Source of the DNA: Grimontia celer
GTDB lineage: Bacteria; Pseudomonadota; Gammaproteobacteria; Enterobacterales; Vibrionaceae
Reading direction: 5' to 3'
Assembly (NCBI RefSeq): GCF_900055185.1
Contig: NZ_FIZX01000002.1
Coordinates: 748,586 to 812,585, forward strand
Length of the DNA: 64,000 nt
Shown here: piece by piece, positions 8,887 to 17,560 of the stretch
How positions within the stretch are numbered: the first letter of the stretch is position 1
Layout: every line of letters begins with the position of its first letter
Made by a program: the position numbers and the translations under genes
Notes under the pieces: model-generated
What the model was told of the DNA's origin: nothing
The model's input: the letters and a program-made list of their open reading frames with translations, nothing else
The model's database searches: none

Positions 8887-10467
8887 GTGAGTTTGTCTCA
8901 ATCATCCACGTGGAATATCAAGAAGAAAGTTGTTCGTACGCACCGGGGTGTGGTGACGTCACAAAGCCGTATTGCGTCAGCAATTGGTGCCGAGGTTCTA
9001 AGAAAAGGCGGAAACGCAGTGGATGCGGCAATAGCAACATCGTTCGCCTTAGGCGTCGCGGAACCCTGGATGAGCGGTATCGGTGGTGGCGGCTTTATGG
9101 TGATTCGTTTAGCCAAAACTGATGAAGTTAAGGTGATCAACTTCGGTATGAAGTCCCCTAAGAATCTTAACGTCGAAGATTATCCGCTGGTTGAAGGTTC
9201 AGGCACAGATTTGTTTCCTTGGACTCGCGTCCATGAAGACAGAAATGTGACGGGGGCGCTCGCGGTTGCTATTCCTGGCCAAGTGGCTGGAATGGGGTTG
9301 GCTGCTGAGCATTTTTCATCTCTTCCTTGGAAAGCACTCATTGAGCCTTCCATAGACCTTGCTAAGAAAGGTCTGGTCGTTGACTGGTATGCACAGTTAG
9401 TTATTTCATCCGTCGCCAAAGATCTGGTGCCGTTTAAAGCGTCCGCGGAGACGTTTTTGGATTCCGGTCTTTTCCCTAAATCTTCAGCGTGGACGTCTCA
9501 TTCATCAAACGTCTGCGATCAGTCACGTCTGGCTAAAACGCTGGAAACCTTAGCGGAAGAAGGCCATCAAAGTTTTTACCGCGGGGAGTTAGCAAGAACG
9601 ATTGTCAATGAACTCGCTGCAGCGGGGGGCAGGCATAGTTTGGAAGACTTTGAAAGTTACACAGCTACTCTGCAGACTGCGGATAAATACAGTTATCGCG
9701 ACCATACCATATTTGGTACGCCGTCAATGACTGCCGGTCCAACCTTAAAACACACTTTTTCACTCATGGAGAATTGGCAGCCAGAGGGTAATTCTCCTGA
9801 CTCAAAAGCCTACAAGGTTTACGACACTGCTATTCGGTTAGCCAACGAAGAGCGCTACCGCTTTATGGGAGATGAACGTAAGGAAGTAGCACCTAGTTGC
9901 ACCACACATTTTAACGTTGTGGATTCTGAGGGAAATTGCGTATCGGTAACGCAGACGCTTCTTTCCATTTTCGGATCCAAGTTGATGTTGGGAGACAGTG
10001 GCATTCTTATGAACAATGGGATCATGTGGTTTGATCCAGAACCTAATAAGCCAAACTCGCTTGCTGCTGATAAAAGATGCTTAGCGAATATGTGTCCCAC
10101 CATTCTCAAACGCAACGATGGTCACTACTTTGCGTTAGGCGCATCGGGTGGACGTAAAATCATGCCTGCAGTGGCGCAACTTTCCTCGTTTATCTTGGAC
10201 TACAAGATGGATATCGAGAAAGCGATGTGTATGCCAAGGATAGATACCAGCCTCAGTGACCTCACGATTGTGGATGACACCATGGATGAGAGCCTCATTG
10301 AAGATTTAAGGGGAACGATACAACAGATCAAATTAGCCCCGAGGACCATATATCCGTTCAACTTCGCTTGCCCAAGCATCATTTCGAGTCAGGTTGTAGG
10401 TGGCCAACTCGATAATGCTGGTATCACAGAGGTGATGTCAGCCTGGTCAGATGCGATCAAAGAATGA
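8887..10467 (+). CDS. Gamma-glutamyltransferase family protein, no signal peptide
   Basis: A 526-residue Ntn-hydrolase of the gamma-glutamyltransferase family. Family motifs are GGNAVDAAIATSFALGV (about 41-57), EPWMSGIGGGGFMVI and the autoprocessing site CTTHFNVVDSEGN. In that site Thr339 would become the N-terminal nucleophile of the small subunit. NNGIMWFDP and GASGGRKIMP cover the oxyanion region. Unlike E. coli GGT there is no export signal, so it should act in the cytoplasm, perhaps hydrolysing or transferring the gamma-glutamyl or acyl group of a compound imported by TctCBA. The start is GTG, 2 bp after tctA. Related Ntn enzymes (cephalosporin acylase type) share the fold, so the true substrate is open. 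Confidence 0.85.
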   Translation: MSLSQSSTWNIKKKVVRTHRGVVTSQSRIASAIGAEVLRKGGNAVDAAIATSFALGVAEPWMSGIGGGGFMVIRLAKTDEVKVINFGMKSPKNLNVEDYPLVEGSGTDLFPWTRVHEDRNVTGALAVAIPGQVAGMGLAAEHFSSLPWKALIEPSIDLAKKGLVVDWYAQLVISSVAKDLVPFKASAETFLDSGLFPKSSAWTSHSSNVCDQSRLAKTLETLAEEGHQSFYRGELARTIVNELAAAGGRHSLEDFESYTATLQTADKYSYRDHTIFGTPSMTAGPTLKHTFSLMENWQPEGNSPDSKAYKVYDTAIRLANEERYRFMGDERKEVAPSCTTHFNVVDSEGNCVSVTQTLLSIFGSKLMLGDSGILMNNGIMWFDPEPNKPNSLAADKRCLANMCPTILKRNDGHYFALGASGGRKIMPAVAQLSSFILDYKMDIEKAMCMPRIDTSLSDLTIVDDTMDESLIEDLRGTIQQIKLAPRTIYPFNFACPSIISSQVVGGQLDNAGITEVMSAWSDAIKE

Positions 10468-10489
10468 AAGGCGTGATGGGTGGCAGAGG

Positions 10490-11221
10490 ATGAGTGAATT
10501 CTTACTAAAGCTGAACGACGGAGATTTGGTTGCACTTGTTGTTCTCTTTTTGTCTCTATTTCTTTATGAGCCGATAAGTAAGGCGATATTTGGGAAGAAT
10601 ATTTCTAGCCAAATGATGTTGTGGAGAAAAGCGTGGGCAACCCAGATGCTCTGGCGCCATGAGAGAATTACGGATGTCAGCCTGGTGCGAGGATTGATTC
10701 ACAATGTGTCTTTCTTCGCCACAACGACCGTTTTTGTTATTAGCGGCTTAGTTGCGCTGTTAGGTGCAAGCCACTCAATCACTGAAAAGTTAAACTCTTT
10801 TTCTTACTTGAACGGTACGACAGAGGAGGCAGTGGTTTTAAAAATAACGAGTTTGTTGATTATCATGGTGATTGCGTTTTTTGAATTTGCGTGGTCTATG
10901 GGTTTACACGCGAACTCTTTGCTTATGCTGGGATCAGCGCCAGAGCCTAGTGAAAAGGATTCAAAAGCGACGAGCCTCGTTGTCAACAAACTCTCCGAAA
11001 TGAGCGTGCTGGCCTCTTACCACTTTCAATATGGTGTGCGAGCTTATTACTTTGGAATATCCTCACTGGCTTGGATTATCCACCCTTATGTTTTCTATGC
11101 TGTTTTCATGATTGTTATTCTCATTATTTTGAGAAGAGAGTTCTTTTCAAGAGCTTTCGATATCACGTCAATGGAAGACATTGAATGGCCAACCTCAGAC
11201 TCCTCAACAGGGAGTCGTTAG
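10490..11221 (+). CDS. DUF599 family membrane protein
   Basis: A 243-residue membrane protein of the DUF599 family. The family features seen are the opening GDLVALVVLFLSLFLYEPI, the conserved W-R-x-x-W-x-x-x-M-L-x-R-x-x-R-I-x-D segment (residues about 45-63), SFFATTTVFVISGLVALLG, and a second half with FFEFAWSMG and an AYYFG/ISSLAW-type end. Four or five membrane helices are evident. The start at 10490 is preferred because AGAGG precedes it and the upstream in-frame extension overlaps the GGT gene with no ribosome site. It is the last gene of the tct-ggt unit, only 22 bp after the GGT homologue. The function is unknown. Confidence 0.8.
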   Translation: MSEFLLKLNDGDLVALVVLFLSLFLYEPISKAIFGKNISSQMMLWRKAWATQMLWRHERITDVSLVRGLIHNVSFFATTTVFVISGLVALLGASHSITEKLNSFSYLNGTTEEAVVLKITSLLIIMVIAFFEFAWSMGLHANSLLMLGSAPEPSEKDSKATSLVVNKLSEMSVLASYHFQYGVRAYYFGISSLAWIIHPYVFYAVFMIVILIILRREFFSRAFDITSMEDIEWPTSDSSTGSR

Positions 11222-11270
11222 GAGCGGCAAGTAGGTCGAATATAGGTAGTTTTGTTATATATCGGTAGTA

Positions 11271-12074
11271 TCAAGAATCTTCACCCCAGCTTTCATCTTC
11301 TATCTTCGAAAACGCGAGAGATGCCCTTTGCAGTGCAGGGAGGAAATGTAAGGCTTGGTCAGCTTTGAGTCGCATGATAGGTGCCTGAATGGCGACTGCG
11401 AGATTGGATTTTCCTCGCTTGGATGGCACAAGAACCGCGACACACAACAATCCGGGTAGGAACTCTTCGTTGTCGATGGCGTAACCGCAGGCACGAACGT
11501 TTTCCAGCTCTTCCTCCAAAGAAGCCAGATCAGTGATCGTTTTCTCGGTAAAGGCGGTCATCTCAGAGTTACCAAGCAGCCTGCGGCGCTGGGAAGGGGT
11601 CATATTTGCCAGAAACAGTTTACCGGTTGCTGAGCAGTGAACGGGGACTCGGGAACCAGGGTGTAAATGGAAACGCAATGGAGCTTCTGTTTCTACGCGG
11701 TCAACGTAAATGACCTCACCGCCGGACAGTGACGTCAGATTACAGCTTTCACCGACTTCATCCCTTAATTGGCTCAGCAGGTTGTGTCGTGCACTGTGCG
11801 TGGTGGAGTTAAGCAAGACATTCTCTGCCATGTGACGCAGTCTTGCGCCTTTACCATAGTGTCTTTCGTCACCGTCGCGCTGGATGATACCTGCACTTTC
11901 CAGCTGTTGAAGCATTCTATGCAGTGAAGGCTTTGGGATGTTGGTTTCTTCGGTGAGATCTTGTAGCGAGAAAAATTCGTCTTTTTTAGCGATAAGTTCC
12001 AGCAATGAAAATAGACGCAATGTTGGCGTGTCGCCGTCCACAACAGCCAGATCAGATTTGTTCTTCGTTTTCAT
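11271..12074 (-). CDS. IclR family transcriptional regulator
   Basis: A 267-residue regulator. The winged helix-turn-helix lies at about residues 18-80 (LFSLLELIAKK, LQDLTEETNIPKPSLHRML), followed by the IclR effector domain with GSRVPVHCSATGKLFLA and GYAIDNEEFLPGLLCVAV. It is encoded in the same direction as, and downstream of, the cobS/cobT-like pair. It probably controls that pair and the divergent xsc operon, where two tandem operator-like sites are present (inference). Characterised tau clusters often use a MocR-type TauR instead, so this would be a different control arrangement. The ATG at 12074 has GGGAGAACC upstream. Confidence 0.9.
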   Translation of the reverse strand: MKTKNKSDLAVVDGDTPTLRLFSLLELIAKKDEFFSLQDLTEETNIPKPSLHRMLQQLESAGIIQRDGDERHYGKGARLRHMAENVLLNSTTHSARHNLLSQLRDEVGESCNLTSLSGGEVIYVDRVETEAPLRFHLHPGSRVPVHCSATGKLFLANMTPSQRRRLLGNSEMTAFTEKTITDLASLEEELENVRACGYAIDNEEFLPGLLCVAVLVPSKRGKSNLAVAIQAPIMRLKADQALHFLPALQRASLAFSKIEDESWGEDS

Positions 12075-12198
12075 GGTTCTCCCTTACTCCATACCCGCCA
12101 TATATATCAAAATTCTGGAAAATGACAACAAATCATCTTGAAAAATGAAATCCTCTGCCATTTAACCCATTTCGGCGTTGATGACTAAATCGCGGTTT

Positions 12199-13947
12199 TC
12201 ATGACCTCCTTTTGCCATAAGATCTTCGTACTGATTCTGCAATCAGTGTGATGATATCGTTGAACGTCGCACTATCAGGTTGGAAGTCGATATCTAAGGT
12301 TAAATTGAGTGGGTAAAAACGGCTGAGGTCCACACCCACACCCAGAGCAGTGATGATATCCCCCTGTTTTTCTCGGCTTGCTATGACTTGCTTGAGGTGG
12401 TTATCCAAATAGAAGTCGTCATTGGTCAGATTAGTGGCGGTATCCATCGGACTGCCATCAGATATCACCAGCAATAGATGTCTCGAGGTGTCTATCTGAC
12501 GCGATCTTGCACAAGCCCATTCAATCGCTTCGCCATCAATACCTTCACGGAAAATATCTCCCTTCATCAATGCTGCCAGGTTTTTAGAGGCTTGACGCCA
12601 ATGTGTTCCAGCATCTTTGAAAATCAAATGGCACACTTCATTCATCCTGCCGGGCGTGGCTTGCTTGCCTGTCATTAGCCACTTTTTGTATGGCCGCCCG
12701 CCGTTCCAAGTCTGGGTTGTATATCCGAGAACCTCAGTAGGCACGCCACCAATACCCAGTGCCCTGACAAGCCCATCAACAAGATGGATAATGTTTTCCA
12801 TGTGCTGCCTCATGGAGCCGGAGCAGTCAATCAGTACGGTGACAGCGCTATCAGGACGTTCAACGAAGTGTTCTCTAATAAATACGCGCCTTTCCATAGG
12901 CGATGAAACAACCTGTGGAAGGCGGCTTCCATCAATGTATCCTTCCTCCTCCTCAAATTGCCAACCGTCCCGCGTTTTTTGGTTTAAACAAAGCAGTAGG
13001 CGTCTGGATATTTCCCGAAGGTTCAGTCCCAGATGAAGAAAGCGTTTATCAAGATGTGAGCGAAATTCTGCAAGTTGCGCTTTTCTCACTAAGCTGGATG
13101 CGTCTACCTCGACATCGAATTCACGATTAAAAACCCGATATTGAAGGCGGTGCATTTCAAATGATTTGCTGTTTCCCCCTGTGACTGAAGAGTAGGTATT
13201 GTCGGCTTCTATATCCGTGCTGAGTAACAGGGGAAAAGCACTGAGGATCTGCTGACTTCTCTCATTGTCATCCTCATTTTCCACGTGCATCTTCACCAAG
13301 GAGGACACTTTCTCCGCCAGTGACAACGCGTGTTGACCGTAAAGGGTTTGATGATTTCTATGACGACGAAGCCCTGCCAGTTCAGACCCCAAAATTGGTG
13401 TGATTCCCGCGCGGGTGGCTTCGATTAAATCTTCAATTTCCGGGTCGATGGGTGTTGAAAACAGGCGTGAACGGACAATCTGTATCACAGTGAAAATTAA
13501 GATCCCGAGCTTTGATTCCATCAGATTCGTGTGCAACGCGAGCCTGCTCCAAGCGTCAAACCGATGGCGAATATTTTGTTGTGTGCCTGGCTGGTGGTTT
13601 CTGCTGAGGAGAGCTTCTGTGCGAAATTGTTCCAGGAGGTCAAACAGCATGCCCGCGACAGGGTCTGCAGGAATGCTTGAGCGGTGAACATCAGCATTGC
13701 TGAACAACAGACGAGCTGATATTGCATCAGCCCGTCCGCGCAGTGCTTGCGCATCATGGGAAAGATCATGAGCCTGTAAGTGAGCGGCCGAGATCGGCAC
13801 ATACACCGCTCCATTGTAAAAATGCTCACCACGAAGTTTGAGCTCCGGGTTGCCCGTTTCCGATCGGATGGTTGCCAGAGTCAGTTCCCGTCTGCGCTGC
13901 TGGGCTCGGGTAAAAAGTGCGGGCTCGGGGTGGAGAGCGCGACTCAT
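12199..13947 (-). CDS. CobT-like VWA domain protein (cobaltochelatase-subunit family)
   Basis: A 582-residue protein of the family that includes the CobT subunit of aerobic cobaltochelatase. A C-terminal von Willebrand A domain carries an intact MIDAS motif D374-x-S376-x-S378 (VLIDCSGSM). CobT-typical blocks follow: YTTQTWNGGRPYKKWL, GRMNEVCHLIFKDA, EGIDGEAIEWA, VISDGSPMD and GVGVDLSRFYPLNLT. The central acidic linker of CobT is weak here, limited to a few acidic clusters. It overlaps the cobS-like gene by 4 bp. No cobN or other cobalamin gene is nearby, so cobalt insertion is unlikely. A MoxR/VWA-type role in cofactor insertion or remodelling of a partner enzyme fits better (inference). Confidence 0.85.
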   Translation of the reverse strand: MSRALHPEPALFTRAQQRRRELTLATIRSETGNPELKLRGEHFYNGAVYVPISAAHLQAHDLSHDAQALRGRADAISARLLFSNADVHRSSIPADPVAGMLFDLLEQFRTEALLSRNHQPGTQQNIRHRFDAWSRLALHTNLMESKLGILIFTVIQIVRSRLFSTPIDPEIEDLIEATRAGITPILGSELAGLRRHRNHQTLYGQHALSLAEKVSSLVKMHVENEDDNERSQQILSAFPLLLSTDIEADNTYSSVTGGNSKSFEMHRLQYRVFNREFDVEVDASSLVRKAQLAEFRSHLDKRFLHLGLNLREISRRLLLCLNQKTRDGWQFEEEEGYIDGSRLPQVVSSPMERRVFIREHFVERPDSAVTVLIDCSGSMRQHMENIIHLVDGLVRALGIGGVPTEVLGYTTQTWNGGRPYKKWLMTGKQATPGRMNEVCHLIFKDAGTHWRQASKNLAALMKGDIFREGIDGEAIEWACARSRQIDTSRHLLLVISDGSPMDTATNLTNDDFYLDNHLKQVIASREKQGDIITALGVGVDLSRFYPLNLTLDIDFQPDSATFNDIITLIAESVRRSYGKRRS

Positions 13948-14927
13948 CTTTCAGCACCCATTAAAGCGGAGCTTTCTTCTATGACTTCTTCATTAAAACA
14001 ACGTTGATAAAGTTCGTTGATGATTGGCCATTCGGCTTCATCACATTTATTGAGGAAGGTGAGGCGGAAGGCAGTTTTAGGGTCACTGAATATTTCGCAA
14101 TTCTCCGCCCATGTGATCACGGTTCGGGGCGACATTAAGGTTGATATGTCACCGGTTGAAAATGCTTTACGTGTGAGGTTGGCAATCTCAACCATTTGTG
14201 ACACCAGCTTTCGCCCGCGTTCTGTGTTTTTTGAGGGGACACGTGCAAGAACAACCTTGGCTTCAGTTTCTGGCTTGAGGTAGTTCAGAGTGACAACTAG
14301 ATTCCATCGGTCGATCTGGGCTTGGTTTAATACCTGAGTGCCATGATACAGGCCCTTCAAATTGCCTAAACCGACTGTGTTGGCTGTGGCAAACAGGCGG
14401 AATGAAGGGTGAGGCTCTATCACCCGGTTTTTGTCAGTCAGGACAAGCTTTCCGTCTTTCTCAAGTAAGCGCTGAATAACAAACATGACATCAGGTCTGC
14501 CAGCGTCATATTCGTCTAGGATCAGCGCAATCGGTCGGGCCGCAGACCAGGGCAGAATACCGTCTTGGAATTCGGTGACCTGCTTTTCGTCCCGGATCAA
14601 CAAGGTATCTTTTCCTACCAAATCCAGCCGACTGATATGCCCATCAAGGTTAATCCTCATGCAAGGCCAGTTAAGCCGGGCTGCAACTTGCTCAATGTGG
14701 GTGGATTTTCCCGTGCCATGTAGCCCTTGAATCAGTGTTCTCCGGTTGTGAGCAAAGCCCGCGAGAATCGCACTGGTCACTTCTGGATTGAAGACATAGT
14801 CAGGGTCGATTTTAGGCACTAACTCGCTGGTGCTGGAAAAAGCGGGTACAAGTAGGCGTGTATCGATACCGAATACTTCTTTGGCTGACACCTGGATATC
14901 GGGTCCTTGCATCGTTGTCCTCTTCAT
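13944..14927 (-). CDS. CobS-like AAA+ ATPase (MoxR/CobS family)
   Basis: A 327-residue AAA+ ATPase strikingly like the CobS subunit of cobaltochelatase. The N-terminal PDIQVSAKEVFGID and the block before LAGFAHNRRTLIQG are CobS-like. The Walker A motif is GLHGTGKST (68-76), and ILDEYDAGRPDVMFVIQ holds Walker B (D138, E139). FRLFATANTVGLG is the sensor region. The start at 14927 (MKRTTMQGPD) is preferred to an upstream in-frame ATG because GGAGGG lies directly before it. It is the first gene of a minus-strand unit with the CobT-like gene and is divergent from xsc, 208 bp away. It probably powers the VWA partner. Confidence 0.87.
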   Translation of the reverse strand: MKRTTMQGPDIQVSAKEVFGIDTRLLVPAFSSTSELVPKIDPDYVFNPEVTSAILAGFAHNRRTLIQGLHGTGKSTHIEQVAARLNWPCMRINLDGHISRLDLVGKDTLLIRDEKQVTEFQDGILPWSAARPIALILDEYDAGRPDVMFVIQRLLEKDGKLVLTDKNRVIEPHPSFRLFATANTVGLGNLKGLYHGTQVLNQAQIDRWNLVVTLNYLKPETEAKVVLARVPSKNTERGRKLVSQMVEIANLTRKAFSTGDISTLMSPRTVITWAENCEIFSDPKTAFRLTFLNKCDEAEWPIINELYQRCFNEEVIEESSALMGAER

Positions 14928-15080
14928 TTTCCCTCCGTGATTAAACCTTGAGCGAGCTTCTACTGAGTTGTTTTTACCAACGAGGTGATTTCTCGCTGGT
15001 GAGAATTTCGATACCAATAATTCCGTTATTCAAATTTTTTATTGACCAATCTCGAAACATGGCATTAACTAAATTTCAAA

Positions 15081-15116
15081 TTCCGTATAACGAAACATTT
15101 AATTCCATATTGTGAA
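15081..15116. promoter_or_regulatory. Tandem operator-like sites upstream of xsc
   Basis: Two copies of the partly symmetrical 14-mer TTCC-N6-[CT]GAA occur: TTCCGTATAACGAA at 15081-15094 and TTCCATATTGTGAA at 15103-15116. They are 22 bp apart, close to two helical turns, which would put them on the same face of the DNA. A weaker relative (TTCCGTTATTCAAA) is at 15021-15034. They sit directly in front of the xsc ribosome site and inside the divergent promoter region with cobS. The likely binder is the IclR protein at 11271 (inference). Confidence 0.5.
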
Positions 15117-15135
15117 ATTTATCAAGGAGAACGTT

Positions 15136-16947
15136 ATGAGTGAATCGTCGATGCGCACTGTTGTTGAAGGTCCAACCAAGATGACGCCATCAGAAGCATT
15201 CGTGGAAACACTGGTCGCAAACAACGTCACAACGATGTTTGGCATCATGGGTTCTGCATTCATGGATGCGATGGATATCTTCGCGCCTGCGGGTATTCAA
15301 ATGATCCCGGTTGTTCATGAGCAAGGTGCAGCGCACATGGCGGATGGTTACTCACGTGTATCAGGGAATCATGGGGTGGTGATTGGCCAGAATGGCCCAG
15401 GGATCAGTAACTGTGTAACAGCGATAGCGGCAGCCTACTGGGCACATAGCCCAGTGGTGATGATTACACCGGAAACAGGAACCATGACCATGGGCTTGGG
15501 CGGATTCCAAGAGTGTAACCAACTTCCAATGTTTCAGGAGTTTACGAAATACCAAGGGCATGTGACCCATCCCGCGAGAATGGCCGAGTACACAGGGCGC
15601 TGTTTTGACCGAGCCATGAGTGAGATGGGCCCAACGCAGCTGAATATTCCGCGCGACTATTTCTATGGCGAAATCACTTGTGAAATTCCAAAACCTGCCC
15701 GTTTAGACCGTGGTCCTGGCGGTGAGAAAAGCTTGAATGAGGCCGCTGATATTCTCGCAGAAGCCAAGTTCCCTGTGATCATTTCCGGTGGCGGCGTGGT
15801 GATGGCTGATGCTGTAGATGAGTGTAAAGCGCTGGCTGAGCGTTTAGGTGCGCCAGTGGTAAACAGCTATCTGCACAATGACTCTTTCCCTGCTTCACAC
15901 CCGCAATGGTGTGGTCCTCTGGGCTACCAAGGCTCAAAAGCGGCGATGAAATTGATCGCGCAAGCAGACGTTGTCATTGCTTTGGGTTCCCGCTTGGGAC
16001 CATTTGGCACCTTGCCACAACACGGTCTCGATTATTGGCCGCAGAACGCCAAAATCATCCAGATTGACGCTGACAACAAAATGCTGGGATTAGTGAAGAA
16101 AATTTCAGTCGGTATCTGTGGTGATGCGAAAGCGGCTGCGGTGGCACTGACTGAGCGCTTAAGCAGCCGAGAGCTGGCATGTGACAGCAACAAAGAAGAG
16201 CGCCTCGGCATCATGAAGCAGGAAAAAGACGCCTGGGAAAAAGAGCTGGATGAGTGGACGCATGAAAAAGACGCTTTCAGCCTCGACATGATTGAGCACA
16301 ACGCGAATGAAACGCCATTTTCCGGTGGCGAATACCTCCATCCGCGTCAAGTCCTGCGCGAGCTTGAAAAAGCCATGCCTGAGGATGTCATGGTCTCTAC
16401 CGACATTGGCAACATCAACTCCATTGCCAACAGCTACCTAAGATTCGAAAAGCCCCGCAGCTTCTTTGCTGCAATGAGTTTCGGTAACTGTGGTTACGCT
16501 TTCCCAACCATCATAGGCGCCAAAATGGCGGCACCAGACAGACCTGCTATTTCTTACGCCGGTGATGGTGCGTGGGGAATGAGCCTGGTTGAAACCATGA
16601 CCTGTGTACGACACAACATCCCAGTCACAGCAGTGGTATTCCATAACCGTCAATGGGGCGCAGAGAAGAAGAATCAGGTTGATTTTTATAACCGTCGATT
16701 TGTGGCGGGCGAACTGGATAACCAAAGCTTCGCAGAAATTGCACGCGCTATGGGTGCGGAAGGTGTCACTGTAGATCGTTTGGAAGATGTTGGCCCAGCA
16801 CTCAAAGCAGCCATCGACAAACAAATGAATGAAGGGAAAACCACGGTGATTGAAATCATGTGTACCCAGGAACTGGGAGACCCATTCCGTCGTGATGCGC
16901 TTTCTACACCTGTTCGCTTCCTCGAAAAGTATCAGGATTACGTTTAA
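15136..16947 (+). CDS. xsc: Sulfoacetaldehyde acetyltransferase
   Basis: Thiamine-diphosphate enzyme that converts sulfoacetaldehyde and phosphate to acetyl phosphate and sulfite. The 603-residue length matches the family. The N-terminal PYR domain has the catalytic glutamate in VVHEQGAAHMADGYSR. QNGPGISN and TPETGTMTMGLGGFQE are characteristic of Xsc rather than acetolactate synthase. The C-terminal domain holds the ThDP-Mg motif GDGAWGMSLVETMTC with the Asn of VVFHNRQWGAEKKNQ. Translation is set at the ATG at 15136 because AAGGAG lies 6 bp before it; an upstream GTG frame extension has none. It is the first gene of the taurine operon. The downstream pta would use its product. Confidence 0.93.
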   Translation: MSESSMRTVVEGPTKMTPSEAFVETLVANNVTTMFGIMGSAFMDAMDIFAPAGIQMIPVVHEQGAAHMADGYSRVSGNHGVVIGQNGPGISNCVTAIAAAYWAHSPVVMITPETGTMTMGLGGFQECNQLPMFQEFTKYQGHVTHPARMAEYTGRCFDRAMSEMGPTQLNIPRDYFYGEITCEIPKPARLDRGPGGEKSLNEAADILAEAKFPVIISGGGVVMADAVDECKALAERLGAPVVNSYLHNDSFPASHPQWCGPLGYQGSKAAMKLIAQADVVIALGSRLGPFGTLPQHGLDYWPQNAKIIQIDADNKMLGLVKKISVGICGDAKAAAVALTERLSSRELACDSNKEERLGIMKQEKDAWEKELDEWTHEKDAFSLDMIEHNANETPFSGGEYLHPRQVLRELEKAMPEDVMVSTDIGNINSIANSYLRFEKPRSFFAAMSFGNCGYAFPTIIGAKMAAPDRPAISYAGDGAWGMSLVETMTCVRHNIPVTAVVFHNRQWGAEKKNQVDFYNRRFVAGELDNQSFAEIARAMGAEGVTVDRLEDVGPALKAAIDKQMNEGKTTVIEIMCTQELGDPFRRDALSTPVRFLEKYQDYV

Positions 16948-17008
16948 CCGCGTGTCGCGAAGTCGACAGCACCGAGAAGGAAAATTCTTTAAATAAAGAG
17001 TGAGTGTT

Positions 17009-17028
17009 TGGCTGAGTGCTCTCGGCCA
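17009..17028 (+). other. Intercistronic hairpin between xsc and tauX
   Basis: TGGCTGAG (17009-17016) pairs with CTCGGCCA (17021-17028) across a TGCT loop with one mismatch. It lies in the 170-bp gap after xsc. There is no T-tract, so it may be a partial terminator or an mRNA-protecting structure. Confidence 0.35.
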
Positions 17029-17117
17029 GACCTCTCTTAAAAATTAACCCGAGACAGATTTCAAAAATAACAAGGTTCAGCTTAAAGCGCTGACCGCGGA
17101 TGAAAAGGAGTTTTAAC

Positions 17118-17531
17118 GTGAACAACCCTACGACTCAGGCAAAACCGGATTCCATCACCACCGATTTTTTGGACGCGTTTTCGAAAGCGTGGAATGACCA
17201 TGATGTTGAAGCACTGATGACATTTATGACGGATGACTGCGTTTTTCTTACGGCAGCCGGCAGTGAACTGCAAGGCACCACTATTTCAGGGTTTGATGCC
17301 GTCCGCGATGCATTTGAGCAAGTTTGGAAAAACTTTCCTGATGTGTGTTGGAAAGATGCAGAGCACACGATTTTATCTGGGGGCAAAGCCATCACTGAGT
17401 CTACTTTCTGTGCAACAAAACCAGATGGCAGTCGGATAGAAGCGCGCATGGTGGATGTGTTTACGCTCCGTGACGGCAAGATTGCAGTGAAAAATGCCTT
17501 CCGCAAAGACAGACCTGCCTTAGTGGTTTGA
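17118..17531 (+). CDS. tauX: Taurine dehydrogenase small subunit (NTF2/SnoaL-like fold)
   Basis: A 137-residue protein of the nuclear-transport-factor-2/SnoaL fold. It shows TDFLDAFSKAWNDHDVEALMTFMTDDCVF, then GFDAVRDAFEQVW and the closing FTLRDGKIAVKNAFRKDRPA. Taurine dehydrogenase TauXY consists of such a small subunit plus a flavoprotein, and the next gene encodes that flavoprotein. GTG at 17118 is taken as the start because AAAGGAG lies upstream at the right distance; an ATG at 17100 would place the ribosome site inside the gene. It overlaps no other gene and is followed 29 bp later by tauY. The name depends on the xsc and tauY context, since SnoaL-like proteins are diverse. Confidence 0.8.
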   Translation: MNNPTTQAKPDSITTDFLDAFSKAWNDHDVEALMTFMTDDCVFLTAAGSELQGTTISGFDAVRDAFEQVWKNFPDVCWKDAEHTILSGGKAITESTFCATKPDGSRIEARMVDVFTLRDGKIAVKNAFRKDRPALVV

Positions 17532-17560
17532 TTGTCCAGCAATTGATATCGGAGCAAGCA

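Noticed and set aside
12199-14927. CobS/CobT-like pair as part of cobalamin biosynthesis
   Set aside because: No cobN or any other corrin gene is in the window, and the neighbours are sulfonate genes.
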